Part shown: in pieces, positions 15,959 to 24,259 of the stretch
Layout: every line of letters starts with the position of its first letter
Numbering within the stretch: position 1 is the stretch's first letter
Origin: Geobacillus zalihae NBRC 101842
GTDB lineage: Bacteria; Bacillota; Bacilli; Bacillales; Anoxybacillaceae
Assembly: GCF_001544135.1 (NCBI RefSeq)
Contig: NZ_BCPV01000002.1
Location: 81,514 to 145,513, forward strand
Reading direction: 5' to 3'
Length of the DNA stretch: 64,000 nucleotides
The notes under the pieces: generated by a model
Told to the model about the DNA's origin: nothing
Databases searched by the model: none
The model's input: only the letters and a program-made list of their open reading frames with translations
Made by a program: the position numbers and the translations under genes

Positions 15959-16915
15959 CTATTTTTCTTTCGTCCCTGTCTCTCCCCACCAGCCTTTTCG
16001 CTTAAAATAGAGGGCGATGAGCATCGCAACAGTTGCCATGAGCAACAAGGCAAACGGGTAGCCGTATCTCCATTTCAGCTCTGGCATAAACGCAAAATTC
16101 ATGCCGTATACACCGGCGATAAACGTCATCGGCAAAAATATGACGCTCACCAATGTCAATGTCTTCATAATGACATTCATATGATCTGATTTGAGCGACA
16201 GTTGCAAATCGAAAATGGCGGACAATGATTCCTTAAACGCGTCGAGCGCGGCGGGCACGCGCGAGAATCGCGACGCCACTTCCTCGATATACGGATTCGT
16301 CTCTTGGTTGATATACGGCAAATCAGCGTGGCGGATCATTTTGATCGCTTCTTCCTGCGCCTCGGCGATTTGGCGCAGCTCATGAAGATGTGTTTTCATC
16401 CGATAAATCTCGCGCCCGATTTCGTTGGCAAACGGGGTCGCAAACACTTGCCGTTCAAGCGTCTGAATGCGGTCAGCGATCTGATCGATGACTTGCAAAA
16501 AACGGATGGCGGCCAAGTCTAAAAAGTGATACAGCACGTACCCAGGATACAGCGCCTGACCGCGATGATTCAACAAACGTTCTTTCACGTGATCAACAAG
16601 CGGATCGTTTTCATCCATATAGCTGATCATATATTGGCTGCCGGCCAGCAAACGAACGTTCACTGTCCGGCCAGACGGACGAACGATAAACAGCGATAAG
16701 AAGAAACATCCTTCGTATTCGTCAAACGTGGGAATATCTGTCCCATTCATCAGCCGCTGTTGGGCGAGAGGGTGAATGGACAGCGAAGAAAGAAGCTGCT
16801 CCAAATCCGGCTTGGCGGCGGCGGTGAAATGAAGCCAACACGACTGGCTGCCTGCCGGCGCATGGCGTTTGTACGTTCCGTCAACCGTCAAACGAAAGTT
16901 ATGCTCGATCGCCAT
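15959..16915 (-). CDS. corA: CorA-family magnesium/divalent cation channel (first copy)
   Basis: A 318-residue CorA protein. A large N-terminal cytoplasmic alpha/beta domain and long coiled helices (residues ~150-255) precede two C-terminal membrane helices. The selectivity motif YGMNF sits after the first helix (TLVSVIFLPMTFIAGVYGMNF), and the tail is basic (YFKRKGWWGETGTKEK). The protein forms pentameric Mg2+ (Co2+, Ni2+) channels. It is only distantly similar to the second CorA at 29137. Single gene. Confidence 0.93.
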   Translation of the reverse strand: MAIEHNFRLTVDGTYKRHAPAGSQSCWLHFTAAAKPDLEQLLSSLSIHPLAQQRLMNGTDIPTFDEYEGCFFLSLFIVRPSGRTVNVRLLAGSQYMISYMDENDPLVDHVKERLLNHRGQALYPGYVLYHFLDLAAIRFLQVIDQIADRIQTLERQVFATPFANEIGREIYRMKTHLHELRQIAEAQEEAIKMIRHADLPYINQETNPYIEEVASRFSRVPAALDAFKESLSAIFDLQLSLKSDHMNVIMKTLTLVSVIFLPMTFIAGVYGMNFAFMPELKWRYGYPFALLLMATVAMLIALYFKRKGWWGETGTKEK

Positions 16916-17108
16916 AGACTGACGTCCTTTCCATGCAAACGATTTTAATTGTATTGTTTGCTGTTTGACGCAAAACTACTCCCCTCCCGCCGCCAAAAAC
17001 AAGCCAGTGGCAACGGTTTGGCCGCATCCGCTCGCTGTTGGCGACAAGCAACTTCTCCCGGCTGCATCCCGCCTGCAAAGCGTCACATCCCGACAAGTCA
17101 TTCGCTGT

Positions 17109-17353
17109 CTATATAGATGCAACGAAAAAGTTTAACATATCCTTGATGGAAAAGTCACTTGTCCATTTTTCGACTGTCGAAGGCAAGCCACAGGCTTGCC
17201 TCCGTCACGCCAAGGCGTGACGGAAGACCGAACAACCACCCGCTTCACAGACCCATACATGGGTCTTTAAGCGGCGTTGTTCGGTCGCCCGACAGTCGAT
17301 CAAATGCTCGGTAAAAGCTACAAATGTTAAAGCTTCAAATTGCATCTATATAG
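17109..17353 (-). repeat. MITE-like structured element, copy 1
   Basis: A 245-bp element with perfect 14-bp terminal inverted repeats (CTATATAGATGCAA at 17109-17122, its complement at 17340-17353). The core has a closing stem CGACTGTCG (17171-17179) / CGACAGTCG (17290-17298) that encloses three hairpins: 17182-17200, 17204-17221 and 17226-17286. A near-identical copy in the opposite orientation is at 41239-41480. It has no reading frame of note. It fills most of the gap between corA and the CDF pump. Confidence 0.85.
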
Positions 17354-17393
17354 GCGCCTCGCCGCGTCGGCCCGCCAATGCGCCCGAAGCCAG

Positions 17394-18281
17394 TCAGCGC
17401 ACCGCTTCCGGTTCCACATGGACGTGCGTCGCCCGAATGTTATGCCGGTTTCGCATCAAACGCTCGACTTCATCAGCGATTTCATGGCTTTTTGCCACCG
17501 TCAAATGCGAGTCAACGCGGATCGTCACTTCCAGCACAATGTCGTTGCCTAACATGCGCGCTTTAATGTCAGCGACATCGCGCACGCCGCTCACCGCTGC
17601 AATTTCGTCTTTATAAACGGCGAGCTGCTGTTCATCAAAACCGTCGGTGAGCGTATGCGCCGTCTCCATAAACACCTCCCACGCCGTCCTGCCAATCATC
17701 GCCCCGATCACAAGCGCCGCCAGCGGATCAAGCCATGGCCACCCAAGCCGCGCGCCGGCGATGCCAATGGCGGCGCCAATGCTCACCAGCGCATCCGATA
17801 AATTGTCTTTCGCCACGGCCGCCAGCGCCATGCTGTTCGTCCGCCGCGCCAGCCGACGATTGATGGCATAAACGCCAATCATAACGGCCGCCGAGGCGAG
17901 CGCAACCACAGCCGCTAAAACATCAGGAGCCGCTGCCTTTTCTTTGCCGAACAGCGAGCGGACGCCGCTTGTGATCACGTCAATGCCAATGGACATCATC
18001 AAAAAAGCAGCCAACAGCGAGGAGATGTTTTCCGCCCGCGAATGTCCGTACGGGTGGTTGCAATCACGTGGTTTTTTCGCGATTTTCATGCCAATATAGA
18101 CTGCCGAGGAAGCGATAATATCACTCAAATTATTCCAACCGTCCGCTTCCACCGCATCCGAGCCGAACACCCCCCCAGCCAACAGCTTGCCGGCCGAAAG
18201 GAGAAGATAGACGAAAATGCTCAGCAATGCGCCCGCCTCGGCTCCTTGTTTTCGATCCACTTTCTTCACCAACCTAGCCAT
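17394..18281 (-). CDS. Cation diffusion facilitator, probable Mn(II) efflux (MneS/MntE-like)
   Basis: A 295-residue CDF exporter with six membrane segments and a C-terminal cytoplasmic domain (VRDVADIKARMLGNDIVLEV...HVHVEPE). The metal site reads NxxxD in TM2 (NNLSD) and DxxxD in TM5 (DNLSD), the combination of the manganese CDFs, instead of the HxxxD of zinc CDFs. The HPYGHSRAENISS loop is conserved. Similar to B. subtilis YeaB (MneS). It would export Mn2+ from the cytoplasm; metal choice is inferred from the site residues. Confidence 0.88.
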   Translation of the reverse strand: MARLVKKVDRKQGAEAGALLSIFVYLLLSAGKLLAGGVFGSDAVEADGWNNLSDIIASSAVYIGMKIAKKPRDCNHPYGHSRAENISSLLAAFLMMSIGIDVITSGVRSLFGKEKAAAPDVLAAVVALASAAVMIGVYAINRRLARRTNSMALAAVAKDNLSDALVSIGAAIGIAGARLGWPWLDPLAALVIGAMIGRTAWEVFMETAHTLTDGFDEQQLAVYKDEIAAVSGVRDVADIKARMLGNDIVLEVTIRVDSHLTVAKSHEIADEVERLMRNRHNIRATHVHVEPEAVR

Positions 18282-18448
18282 CTCATTTTTGCACGTATCA
18301 GTGTACCAGCTTGAAGCCGGTTGGGTCTACAGCAAGAAAATTTCCTCTTTTCATAAGAATAGGGACAAGCAAATTTTTTTGTCTAAAGGCAAAATCGAGC
18401 GCATTTGCGTATGATAAACCAAGTCGAAACAAAAAAGGAGAGGAACAG

Positions 18449-19147
18449 ATGTCTGCATATTTAGACTGGTTGGCGGACATGGGGATCGATGGCGCTCACC
18501 CAGGCGGTTTTGAGTTAACAAAACAAATCTTACGTAAACTTAAGATCGACCGTTCAACATCCGTGCTTGACGTCGGCTGCGGCACCGGACAGACGGCGGC
18601 TTATATCGCCGAACAGTACGGGGCCAACGTCACCGCCATCGACATCCACCCGACGATGATCGCCAAGGCGAAACAGCGTTTTGCCGCCAAGGCGGTCTCG
18701 GTCCGTTTGCATCGCGCCTCGGTCGAAGCGCTCCCGTTTCCCGCCGGGACGTTTGACCTCGCGCTTTCTGAATCGGTGCTTGCTTTCGTTTCATTGCCAA
18801 ACGCGCTCGCCGAAATCCGCCGCGTGCTCAAAAACGATGGCCTATTCGTCGGCATTGAAGCGTGTCATGAGCGGCTGACCGCCGCCGAGCAAAAGCAAAT
18901 CGCCGCCTTTTACGGCTTCCATCAGCTCATGACATCAGCGGAGTGGAAAGAAGTGCTCGAACAAAGCGGCTTTGGCTGCCGCCAGTTTTCCTACGCGGCT
19001 GCAGCCGAAGCGCCAAGCCTTGGGGCACCCATCGTCATCGCCCTTCCGCCGACACCGGAGATGGCGAGCATATGGCAGATGCACCAACAGTTGACAGCTC
19101 AATTCGGCGACCGTCTTGGCTATTGCGTCTTTTGCTGCGAACCATAG
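18449..19147 (+). CDS. Class I SAM-dependent methyltransferase
   Basis: A 232-residue methyltransferase. Motif I is VLDVGCGTGQTAAYIA (about residues 33-48), motif II ends in AIDIHPTMIAKAKQ, and the motif IV region is FDLALSESVLAFV. ATG 18449 is set by AAAAAAGGAGAGG just upstream; a longer frame from 18311 runs through the promoter region. Most similar in type to UbiE/Methyltransf_11 proteins; the substrate is unknown. It is divergent from the CDF gene. Confidence 0.9.
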   Translation: MSAYLDWLADMGIDGAHPGGFELTKQILRKLKIDRSTSVLDVGCGTGQTAAYIAEQYGANVTAIDIHPTMIAKAKQRFAAKAVSVRLHRASVEALPFPAGTFDLALSESVLAFVSLPNALAEIRRVLKNDGLFVGIEACHERLTAAEQKQIAAFYGFHQLMTSAEWKEVLEQSGFGCRQFSYAAAAEAPSLGAPIVIALPPTPEMASIWQMHQQLTAQFGDRLGYCVFCCEP

Positions 19148-19155
19148 CTGGCAAG

Positions 19156-19186
19156 AAAAACGGCGTCCTCGACGAGGCGCCGTTTT
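19156..19186. terminator. Bidirectional terminator between methyltransferase and vanY
   Basis: AAAACGGCG pairs with CGCCGTTTT, with an inner CCTCG stem. It has A/T runs on both sides and serves the two convergent genes. Confidence 0.75.
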
Positions 19187-20007
19187 CACACTTTTTTCAC
19201 TACTTTGAAATATTCTTCAAGCGTCAAGCCGCGCTTTTTGATCACCGCGGCCGCCTTCCGCCCGACATAGCGGAGATGCCACGGCTCATACTTGTAGCCG
19301 GTCACCGCTTCCTTTCCTTTCGGGTAGCGGATGATGAATCCGTACTCGTGCGCATGGGCGGCTACCCATTGCCCTTCTTTTGTCGCCCCGAACGATTCGG
19401 TCAGCTGACAGCCGGCCGAGCGGCTGCTGATATCGACCGCCAGCCCTGTCTGATGCTCGCTCTGACCTGGATGAGCGACCGCTTGAACCGCTTTTTCCCT
19501 CCCCTTTTGCCGCACTTCTTCAGCAAAAATCACCTGCTGCCGCTCGTATGAACGATAAGCGGACACGGCCACCAGCTCAATGCCATCGCGGCGTGCGGCG
19601 GCAAACATCTCCTCAAGCGCCGCGGCCGCTTCGGCCCGCATATGCCGCTTTTCCGCGTTCGGGTCAGCACACAAAAACGGCACGCGCGGCACGACCAAGT
19701 CCGCCGGCTTATAGCCAGGCGGGAGCGACTGTTCTTTATTGACGAGCACCAAAATGTTGTCAGGGTTTTGAATCACTTTTTGTCCGTTTTGCACCTCGAC
19801 GATGTTCCAATATTTCGCCTCAAGCTGCAAATCGGGATCGACGGGGCTCTCGCTCGTTTTCCCCTGTTGTTGATGATCGCTTGGGTGCACCGCGCTTTCC
19901 GGCGGCTGGCCGGACGGGCCGGCCGCACCGTTGCTGCCGCTCTCCCCTGTTTGGCAGCCGGCGAGCAGCAGGCACACCAACATCGCCGCTTGCCATCGCT
20001 GGTTCAT
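19186..20007 (-). CDS. D-alanyl-D-alanine carboxypeptidase, VanY family lipoprotein
   Basis: A 273-residue M15B peptidase that trims D-Ala-D-Ala from peptidoglycan stems outside the membrane. The signal peptide ends in the lipobox LLAGC, with Cys18 the lipidation site. A Ser/Gly/Pro-rich linker follows to about residue 60. The zinc and catalytic motifs are SEHQTGLAVDIS (HxxxxxxD) and EPWHLRY (ExxH). ATG 20005-20007 follows AAGGAGAAGG. Similar to B. subtilis YodJ. It lies 49 bp after deoD, probably in one transcript, an unexplained pairing. Confidence 0.92.
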   Translation of the reverse strand: MNQRWQAAMLVCLLLAGCQTGESGSNGAAGPSGQPPESAVHPSDHQQQGKTSESPVDPDLQLEAKYWNIVEVQNGQKVIQNPDNILVLVNKEQSLPPGYKPADLVVPRVPFLCADPNAEKRHMRAEAAAALEEMFAAARRDGIELVAVSAYRSYERQQVIFAEEVRQKGREKAVQAVAHPGQSEHQTGLAVDISSRSAGCQLTESFGATKEGQWVAAHAHEYGFIIRYPKGKEAVTGYKYEPWHLRYVGRKAAAVIKKRGLTLEEYFKVVKKV

Positions 20008-20056
20008 GTTCCTTCTCCTTTTCTGTTTTCCCAGGCCCAAGCGCCCGGCAGCCCAA

Positions 20057-20767
20057 TCACGCGCCATTGCGGATCGCCGCTTCAAGCGCCACTTCAATCA
20101 TCTCGTTAAACGTCATTTGCCGCTCCTCAGCCGTCGTTTCTTCTCCGGTGAGAATATGGTCGCTGACCGTCAGCACCGACAGCGCCCGGCAGCCGAATTT
20201 CGCCGCCAGCGTATAGAGCGCCGCCGTTTCCATCTCGACAGCCAATACACCGTAGCGCGCCCACGTTTCCCAATTCGGTTCATCATTGTAAAACATGTCG
20301 GCGGTGAACACATTGCCGACTTTTAGCGCCAGCCCTTTTTCCACCCCTACTTCATACGCCGTCCGCAGCAGATGGAAATCGGCGGTTGGCGCATAATCGC
20401 GGCCGCGGAAAATGAGCCGGTTCATGTTGGAATCGGTCGACGCGCTCATCGCCAAAATGACGTCGCGGACGCGCACATCCGGCTGAATCGCTCCGCACGT
20501 TCCGACGCGGATGAGCGTCTTTACGCCGTAGCTTTGGATCAGTTCGTTCACATAAATCGAAATGGACGGCACGCCCATGCCGGTCCCTTGCACGGAAATG
20601 CGCTCCCCTTTATACGTCCCGGTAAATCCGAGCATGCCGCGCACTTCGTTGTAGCATACCGCTCCTTCCAGAAACGTTTCGGCAATGTATTTGGCGCGCA
20701 GCGGATCACCCGGCAGCAAAATGCGCTCCGCGATCTCCCCTGCCTTCGCTCCGATATGTACGCTCAA
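20057..20767 (-). CDS. deoD: Purine nucleoside phosphorylase DeoD
   Basis: A 236-residue hexameric-type PNP that phosphorolyses (deoxy)inosine, guanosine and adenosine. Signatures: [15 protein letters not shown] near residue 16, [16 protein letters not shown], the phosphate-binding RVGTCGAI, and [15 protein letters not shown]; the catalytic Asp is in TVSDHI. The start codon is TTG 20765-20767 behind AGGAGGAATCCCA. Length is normal for the family. It is a salvage enzyme and stands apart from any nucleoside operon. Confidence 0.95.
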   Translation of the reverse strand: MSVHIGAKAGEIAERILLPGDPLRAKYIAETFLEGAVCYNEVRGMLGFTGTYKGERISVQGTGMGVPSISIYVNELIQSYGVKTLIRVGTCGAIQPDVRVRDVILAMSASTDSNMNRLIFRGRDYAPTADFHLLRTAYEVGVEKGLALKVGNVFTADMFYNDEPNWETWARYGVLAVEMETAALYTLAAKFGCRALSVLTVSDHILTGEETTAEERQMTFNEMIEVALEAAIRNGA

Positions 20768-20857
20768 TGGGATTCCTCCTTTGGTTTGAACGATTGTTGT
20801 CGGGCCATGCCCTCGTCTATCATATCATATGTTTGCGGAAAATGGCAGTCTTCCTTC

Positions 20858-20887
20858 GAGTAGCCGAGGCGGCGAACGGGCATACTA
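20858..20887 (+). promoter_or_regulatory. Forespore (sigma-G-like) promoter
   Basis: GAGTA (20858-20862), 18-bp spacer, CATACTA (20881-20887). The -10 matches the sigma-G consensus, and the -35 differs at one position. It lies 36 bp upstream of the 35-aa gene. Confidence 0.6.
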
Positions 20888-20923
20888 TGTGTGCCTGCCC
20901 GAGGAGAAAGGAGGAAAAGACCG

Positions 20924-21031
20924 ATGAAAAAGAAACTCGAACAAGCGGTGGAATACGCCAACAAAACCAATCCATCGTCCAAATCAAACAATCAGCCGTC
21001 CACATCGAAAAAGGAAAAGACCAAATTCTAA
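20924..21031 (+). CDS. Small basic protein, probably sporulation-specific (35 aa)
   Basis: A 35-residue Lys/Ser/Asn-rich protein (MKKKLEQAVEYANKTNPSSK ... KEKTKF). It has an AAAGGAGG ribosome site at 20908-20915 and ATG 20924. A sigma-G-type promoter directly upstream suggests synthesis in the forespore, and the composition fits minor acid-soluble spore proteins, but it matches no SASP family I know. Confidence 0.65.
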   Translation: MKKKLEQAVEYANKTNPSSKSNNQPSTSKKEKTKF

Positions 21032-21049
21032 CATCATTCCGAAAGAAGT

Positions 21050-21271
21050 CTCCCACTTCGAAACGTGAAGGTGCACGAGCACCCGTCCATGTGGGAGATG
21101 AATGTTGGCCGGCAATCGCCGTCGGATCGAATCACATGTTGTTCAAACGGGCACCTTCGAAACGAAGGGAAGCGGAAAGGGTCCTTGTGCATTGTCGTTT
21201 GGCACATACGCAAATCGCTGAAAGCTCCCCCTGTGCACTCGCGGAGGTGGGTGAGACATTTGCGGGGGAGC
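21050..21271. other. Hairpin-rich intergenic region, possible structured RNA
   Basis: The 247-bp gap between the 35-aa gene and the membrane-protein gene has no convincing reading frame but four inverted repeats. CTCCCAC/GTGGGAG (21050-21056/21091-21097) encloses GGTGC/GCACC. CCTTCG-AAA-CGAAGG spans 21154-21168. TGTGC/GCACA spans 21186-21206. GCTCCCCC/GGGGGAGC spans 21224-21231/21264-21271. The last may act as a terminator. Confidence 0.35.
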
Positions 21272-21278
21272 CGCTCTC

Positions 21279-21686
21279 TTACGATGTTTTGGATCGGCGA
21301 TAATCGCCCCGATGGCGGCGCGCCAAATACCGCTCATTGATATACAGCACCTTTTTGTCTTTGCTGCGCGTATATTTTTTCTCGCGCTCGCGCCGCCTGG
21401 CGACAAGCCAACAGGAAAACAAATACAGTGGAAAGACGAGCTGCATCGCGCCGGCAAAGACATACCAAAAACCGTTGATATCGGCCAAATCGCGCAAGTA
21501 CACGTCGATGCCGCTGAGCCGATAGTACATGTCAGCAACGATGGCAGCGATGATGACGACGTTGACCGCATGGAGAAGGGGCACGCTTCTCCAGCGGAAC
21601 AAGAGTCGCTCAACTTGCCCTTTGACCCAAAGCAATGCCGCAATCGAGACAACGCACACAAGCAGCGACAGCGCCAGTGCGGCCAT
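21279..21686 (-). CDS. Small membrane protein of unknown function (135 aa)
   Basis: A 135-residue protein with three predicted membrane segments (AALALSLLVCVVSIAALLWV; LLHAVNVVIIAAIVADMYY; FAGAMQLVFPLYLFSCWLV). A strongly basic cytoplasmic tail follows (RRREREKKYTRSKDKK and RRHRGDYRRSK). ATG 21684-21686 is preferred because GGAAGGGGG lies upstream; the longer frame to 21776 has no ribosome site. I do not recognise the family. Confidence 0.75.
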   Translation of the reverse strand: MAALALSLLVCVVSIAALLWVKGQVERLLFRWRSVPLLHAVNVVIIAAIVADMYYRLSGIDVYLRDLADINGFWYVFAGAMQLVFPLYLFSCWLVARRREREKKYTRSKDKKVLYINERYLARRHRGDYRRSKTS

Positions 21687-21812
21687 CGTTTCGCCCCCTT
21701 CCCTCTTTTCTCCTGCGCCCGCCGCATGATGCCGCCTGCAAACATTTTCCGTCGATGAACCGCCGTCAGACCGCATACACTAACGACGACGACGGTTCAA
21801 GGAGGGAAAACG

Positions 21813-21971
21813 ATGGGCAAAAAACACCGCAACCGCATTAACGGGCAGAAAAAGAACAACCATATTCCAAAAGAAGCATTGATTGCTGAAGATGAGGCGC
21901 ATGCCAAAGAATATTCCGCCGCCGGCGGCCGGAAAAACGGTCCGGGCCATCACGACAATCCAGAATCGTGA
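21813..21971 (+). CDS. Small hydrophilic protein of unknown function (52 aa)
   Basis: A 52-residue charged protein (MGKKHRNRINGQKKNNHIPK ... GHHDNPES). AAGGAGGG lies 8 bp upstream of ATG 21813. CATACACTA at 21772-21780 resembles a forespore -10 element, but no convincing -35 is present. The composition suggests a spore-core protein. Confidence 0.6.
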   Translation: MGKKHRNRINGQKKNNHIPKEALIAEDEAHAKEYSAAGGRKNGPGHHDNPES

Positions 21972-21979
21972 CAAACCGC

Positions 21980-22008
21980 AGAAACCCTTGTGCGATACAA
22001 GGGTTTCT
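21980..22008. terminator. Convergent 12-bp perfect hairpin
   Basis: AGAAACCCTTGT pairs with ACAAGGGTTTCT around GCGAT. It overlaps the stop codon of the minus-strand 54-aa gene and ends the plus-strand 52-aa gene. Confidence 0.65.
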
Positions 22009-22171
22009 ATCGCGGTTCCGACGGCTCGGATTCGTCCCAAGCAAGCGTGACGACTTTTGTATATTCCCCGCGTTCAATTTCCTCTTTTGTCGCTCTTTCA
22101 TTCAGCTCCTCATCGTCGTCGATGCCCGGGGCCACCATCGGCATGTCGCGCCGCCGTTCGTCATGTTCCAT
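22007..22171 (-). CDS. Small acidic protein of unknown function (54 aa)
   Basis: A 54-residue acidic protein (MEHDERRRDMPMVAPGIDDD ... WDESEPSEPR). ATG 22169-22171 follows AAAGGGGGCGG. A TATAAT-type -10 lies about 45 bp upstream without a clear -35. Not recognised. Confidence 0.6.
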   Translation of the reverse strand: MEHDERRRDMPMVAPGIDDDEELNERATKEEIERGEYTKVVTLAWDESEPSEPR

Positions 22172-22276
22172 CAAGTCCGCCCCCTTTCCTTTCTTATCCG
22201 TTCCCGAAACAAGGGGGCTTTATTCATATTATATCATCTCTAGCTCTTGCTGGCGACTATATTTTCGAATATTCCG

Positions 22277-22594
22277 TCAACAGATGAGCTGACGTTCCAC
22301 TTGTTTCCATCCGTCTGGACAAAGGCGATAGTACGTCTGTCCTTTCCGCCCTTCATCGATCAGCACAACGTCCCCAGTCCGCATAAATCGAGCTTGACAG
22401 TTTTTCGGCATCAGATCGGCGACATTCAACATCCGATACAACACCGCCAGCACTTCATCATGTCCGGCCGCCGTCACCGTCATGCGGCACACTTGCCGGT
22501 AGCCTTTCGTTTCCCCAAAGCGCGGTGTTTGAAAAACGACCGCCTCATATGCACGTTTTGTCATCCACATCCGTTTCCCCCATAAACGAACCAT
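22277..22594 (-). CDS. yodL: YodL-like protein
   Basis: A 105-residue protein with the segment AVVFQTPRFGETKGYRQVCRM near residue 18, which I associate with the YodL domain. ATG 22592-22594 follows GGGAGAGGAAAAC. Supporting context: homologues of B. subtilis yozD, yodN and yozE follow within 3 kb. The function of YodL is poorly known. The name rests on that segment and synteny, not on an alignment. Confidence 0.6.
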   Translation of the reverse strand: MVRLWGKRMWMTKRAYEAVVFQTPRFGETKGYRQVCRMTVTAAGHDEVLAVLYRMLNVADLMPKNCQARFMRTGDVVLIDEGRKGQTYYRLCPDGWKQVERQLIC

Positions 22595-22816
22595 TGTTTT
22601 CCTCTCCCTTCTCCCAATAAATCGGCCCTCCGCGTCCCATACTATGGTTGATGTCGAATTCGATCGCGAATCGTCTTCGGAGCCGAGAAAAACGTGTATT
22701 GTACTTATTTGGTGATTTGGCGTGTCGATTCCTTCAGCAAACGAGCACTCCTTTTGTCGAAACGATCGCGGTCTTCTGGCAAAAGTCCACAAATGATGCA
22801 AAGGAGAGACAGCCTG

Positions 22817-23938
22817 ATGCCGACTCGCCCGTTCGCTTGGCTGCGCCATCCGCTTCAGTATGCCTACCGCTCCTTTTTGTACCGCCATCCGGTCCGCCTC
22901 GCCGATGACGGCCTGCTTCGCCGGATGGCCGCCCGCACAACTGTCCCGACTGACGGACCGCTCAGCGCGGAAGAAAAGAGCATTGTTGCCGCCATTCGTC
23001 GGAAAACGGCGGAACATAACCGCAACAATGTGACGCGCACCGCCGCCTACTTAGCGTTTTTTGAGCGCCATCGGGAAATTCATTGGGCGTTTTTAGCCCA
23101 TCTCGTCTCGCGCAACGGCGGTTGGAACATGACGGATTTGCGCGGCGGCCTTCTTCCGTTTTTGCTGCCGGAACAAATCATTGCACCCCTTTTTTTGTTT
23201 TTGGAGCGCGCCAATGCCCTCATTTTTCATGATGCCTATCCGCAGCTTCTGCTGTACGAAGAAAGCAAACGGAGGGAGACGCCGCTGTTTCATTTGTTGC
23301 CGGCGCTAGCGGTGTCTTCGTTTATGAAGCCGATGTGGGAACATTTTTGGGAAACGGGGAATGCCGCGCTTCTTACGGTTGCTCTGATCATCAACGAGCA
23401 GCAGTACATCCAGCTTCGCGTCATCGAACATCCGTTTTTCCGCACCCGCGTGCTGTCAAGCTGGCCGTTTATTGTCGAGCAATGGCTCGGGTTCAACGAT
23501 GTGCTCATCCCATATGCCAAAGGCCGCCGCGTAGCGCTTGCCGGAACGACCGTGCGCGATTTCGCCGACGTCCACCACCGCATCCATATAGGCAAAACGC
23601 TGTACAGTCTGCTGCTGTTTGACGCCCGGCTGTTTCGCGGCGCCTGCCGCTTTGCCCGCTGCGTCCCCCACAGCGGCTCACGCGCCGACTTCTGGCCGCA
23701 ATCGTTCGCTGAAACGCCTGATGGGCGCCGCTTTTACAGCCCCCGCCTTGAGGAAGCTTGGCCGGATCTTGCGCACCCGTTCCACGATCATCGCGATTGG
23801 TTCACCGATGAGGCGATCATGCAGACGCTTGAAACGCTCCCGCTTCCGGCCTCGGGCGACATGACCAGCCGCTACGAGCGGCATTTGGCCATGATGAAAA
23901 CAGCCGCCATCGCGGCGGCCAAATCAACTTCATCATAA
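22817..23938 (+). CDS. DUF2515 family protein (YppC-like)
   Basis: A 373-residue protein with the DUF2515 pattern: EHNRNNVTRTAAYLAFFERHREIHWAFLAHLVSRNGGWNMTDL near residues 75-120, then FFLFLERANALIFHDAYPQL, and FDARLFRGACRFA. No signal peptide or clear membrane helix. ATG 22817 is set by AAGGAG at 22801-22806; a longer frame from 22694 lacks a ribosome site. Homologues such as B. subtilis YppC have no known function. Confidence 0.82.
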   Translation: MPTRPFAWLRHPLQYAYRSFLYRHPVRLADDGLLRRMAARTTVPTDGPLSAEEKSIVAAIRRKTAEHNRNNVTRTAAYLAFFERHREIHWAFLAHLVSRNGGWNMTDLRGGLLPFLLPEQIIAPLFLFLERANALIFHDAYPQLLLYEESKRRETPLFHLLPALAVSSFMKPMWEHFWETGNAALLTVALIINEQQYIQLRVIEHPFFRTRVLSSWPFIVEQWLGFNDVLIPYAKGRRVALAGTTVRDFADVHHRIHIGKTLYSLLLFDARLFRGACRFARCVPHSGSRADFWPQSFAETPDGRRFYSPRLEEAWPDLAHPFHDHRDWFTDEAIMQTLETLPLPASGDMTSRYERHLAMMKTAAIAAAKSTSS

Positions 23939-23949
23939 AACGACGAGGA

Positions 23950-24129
23950 CTACTCCCCATCGATGTCAATCTCTTCATCGATGATGCATTTTTCAAGCAA
24001 ATAGTCAAACGTAATATCCGCGAGCTCCTCAAGCTCCTCTTGCGTTGGCACAAAGCCGCGGCGGATGAGTTCTTGGTAAAAAAACTCAGCGATTTCTTCC
24101 GTATCGATAATCACTTCAATTTCCTTCAC
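23950..24129 (-). CDS. yozD: YozD family protein
   Basis: A 59-residue acidic protein, MKEIEVIIDTEEIAEFFYQE at the N-terminus, LADITFDYLLEKCIIDEEID at the C-terminus; this is the YozD family pattern and length. The start is GTG 24127-24129 behind AAGGGGGCGAG. It sits between yodL- and yodN-type genes as in B. subtilis. Function unknown. Confidence 0.88.
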   Translation of the reverse strand: MKEIEVIIDTEEIAEFFYQELIRRGFVPTQEELEELADITFDYLLEKCIIDEEIDIDGE

Positions 24130-24259
24130 CGCATCTCGCCCCCTTTGTAATGTTGTATGTCGCCGCCTTCCGTTTTATGTCAAAAATCATGTTGTACTAT
24201 TTTTTCAGTCTCCCCCATACATATGTACCAACAAAACAAAAAACACGGAGGCGGACAAA

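Noticed and set aside
17161..17300. CRISPR array or tandem terminators within the repeat element
   Set aside because: The repeats are nested inverted arms, not direct repeats with spacers, and the hairpins lack T-runs.
22648..22908. 86-codon plus-strand frame overlapping the start of the DUF2515 gene
   Set aside because: No ribosome site, and its second half overlaps the DUF2515 coding region in another frame. A CATACTA hexamer upstream is suggestive but not enough.
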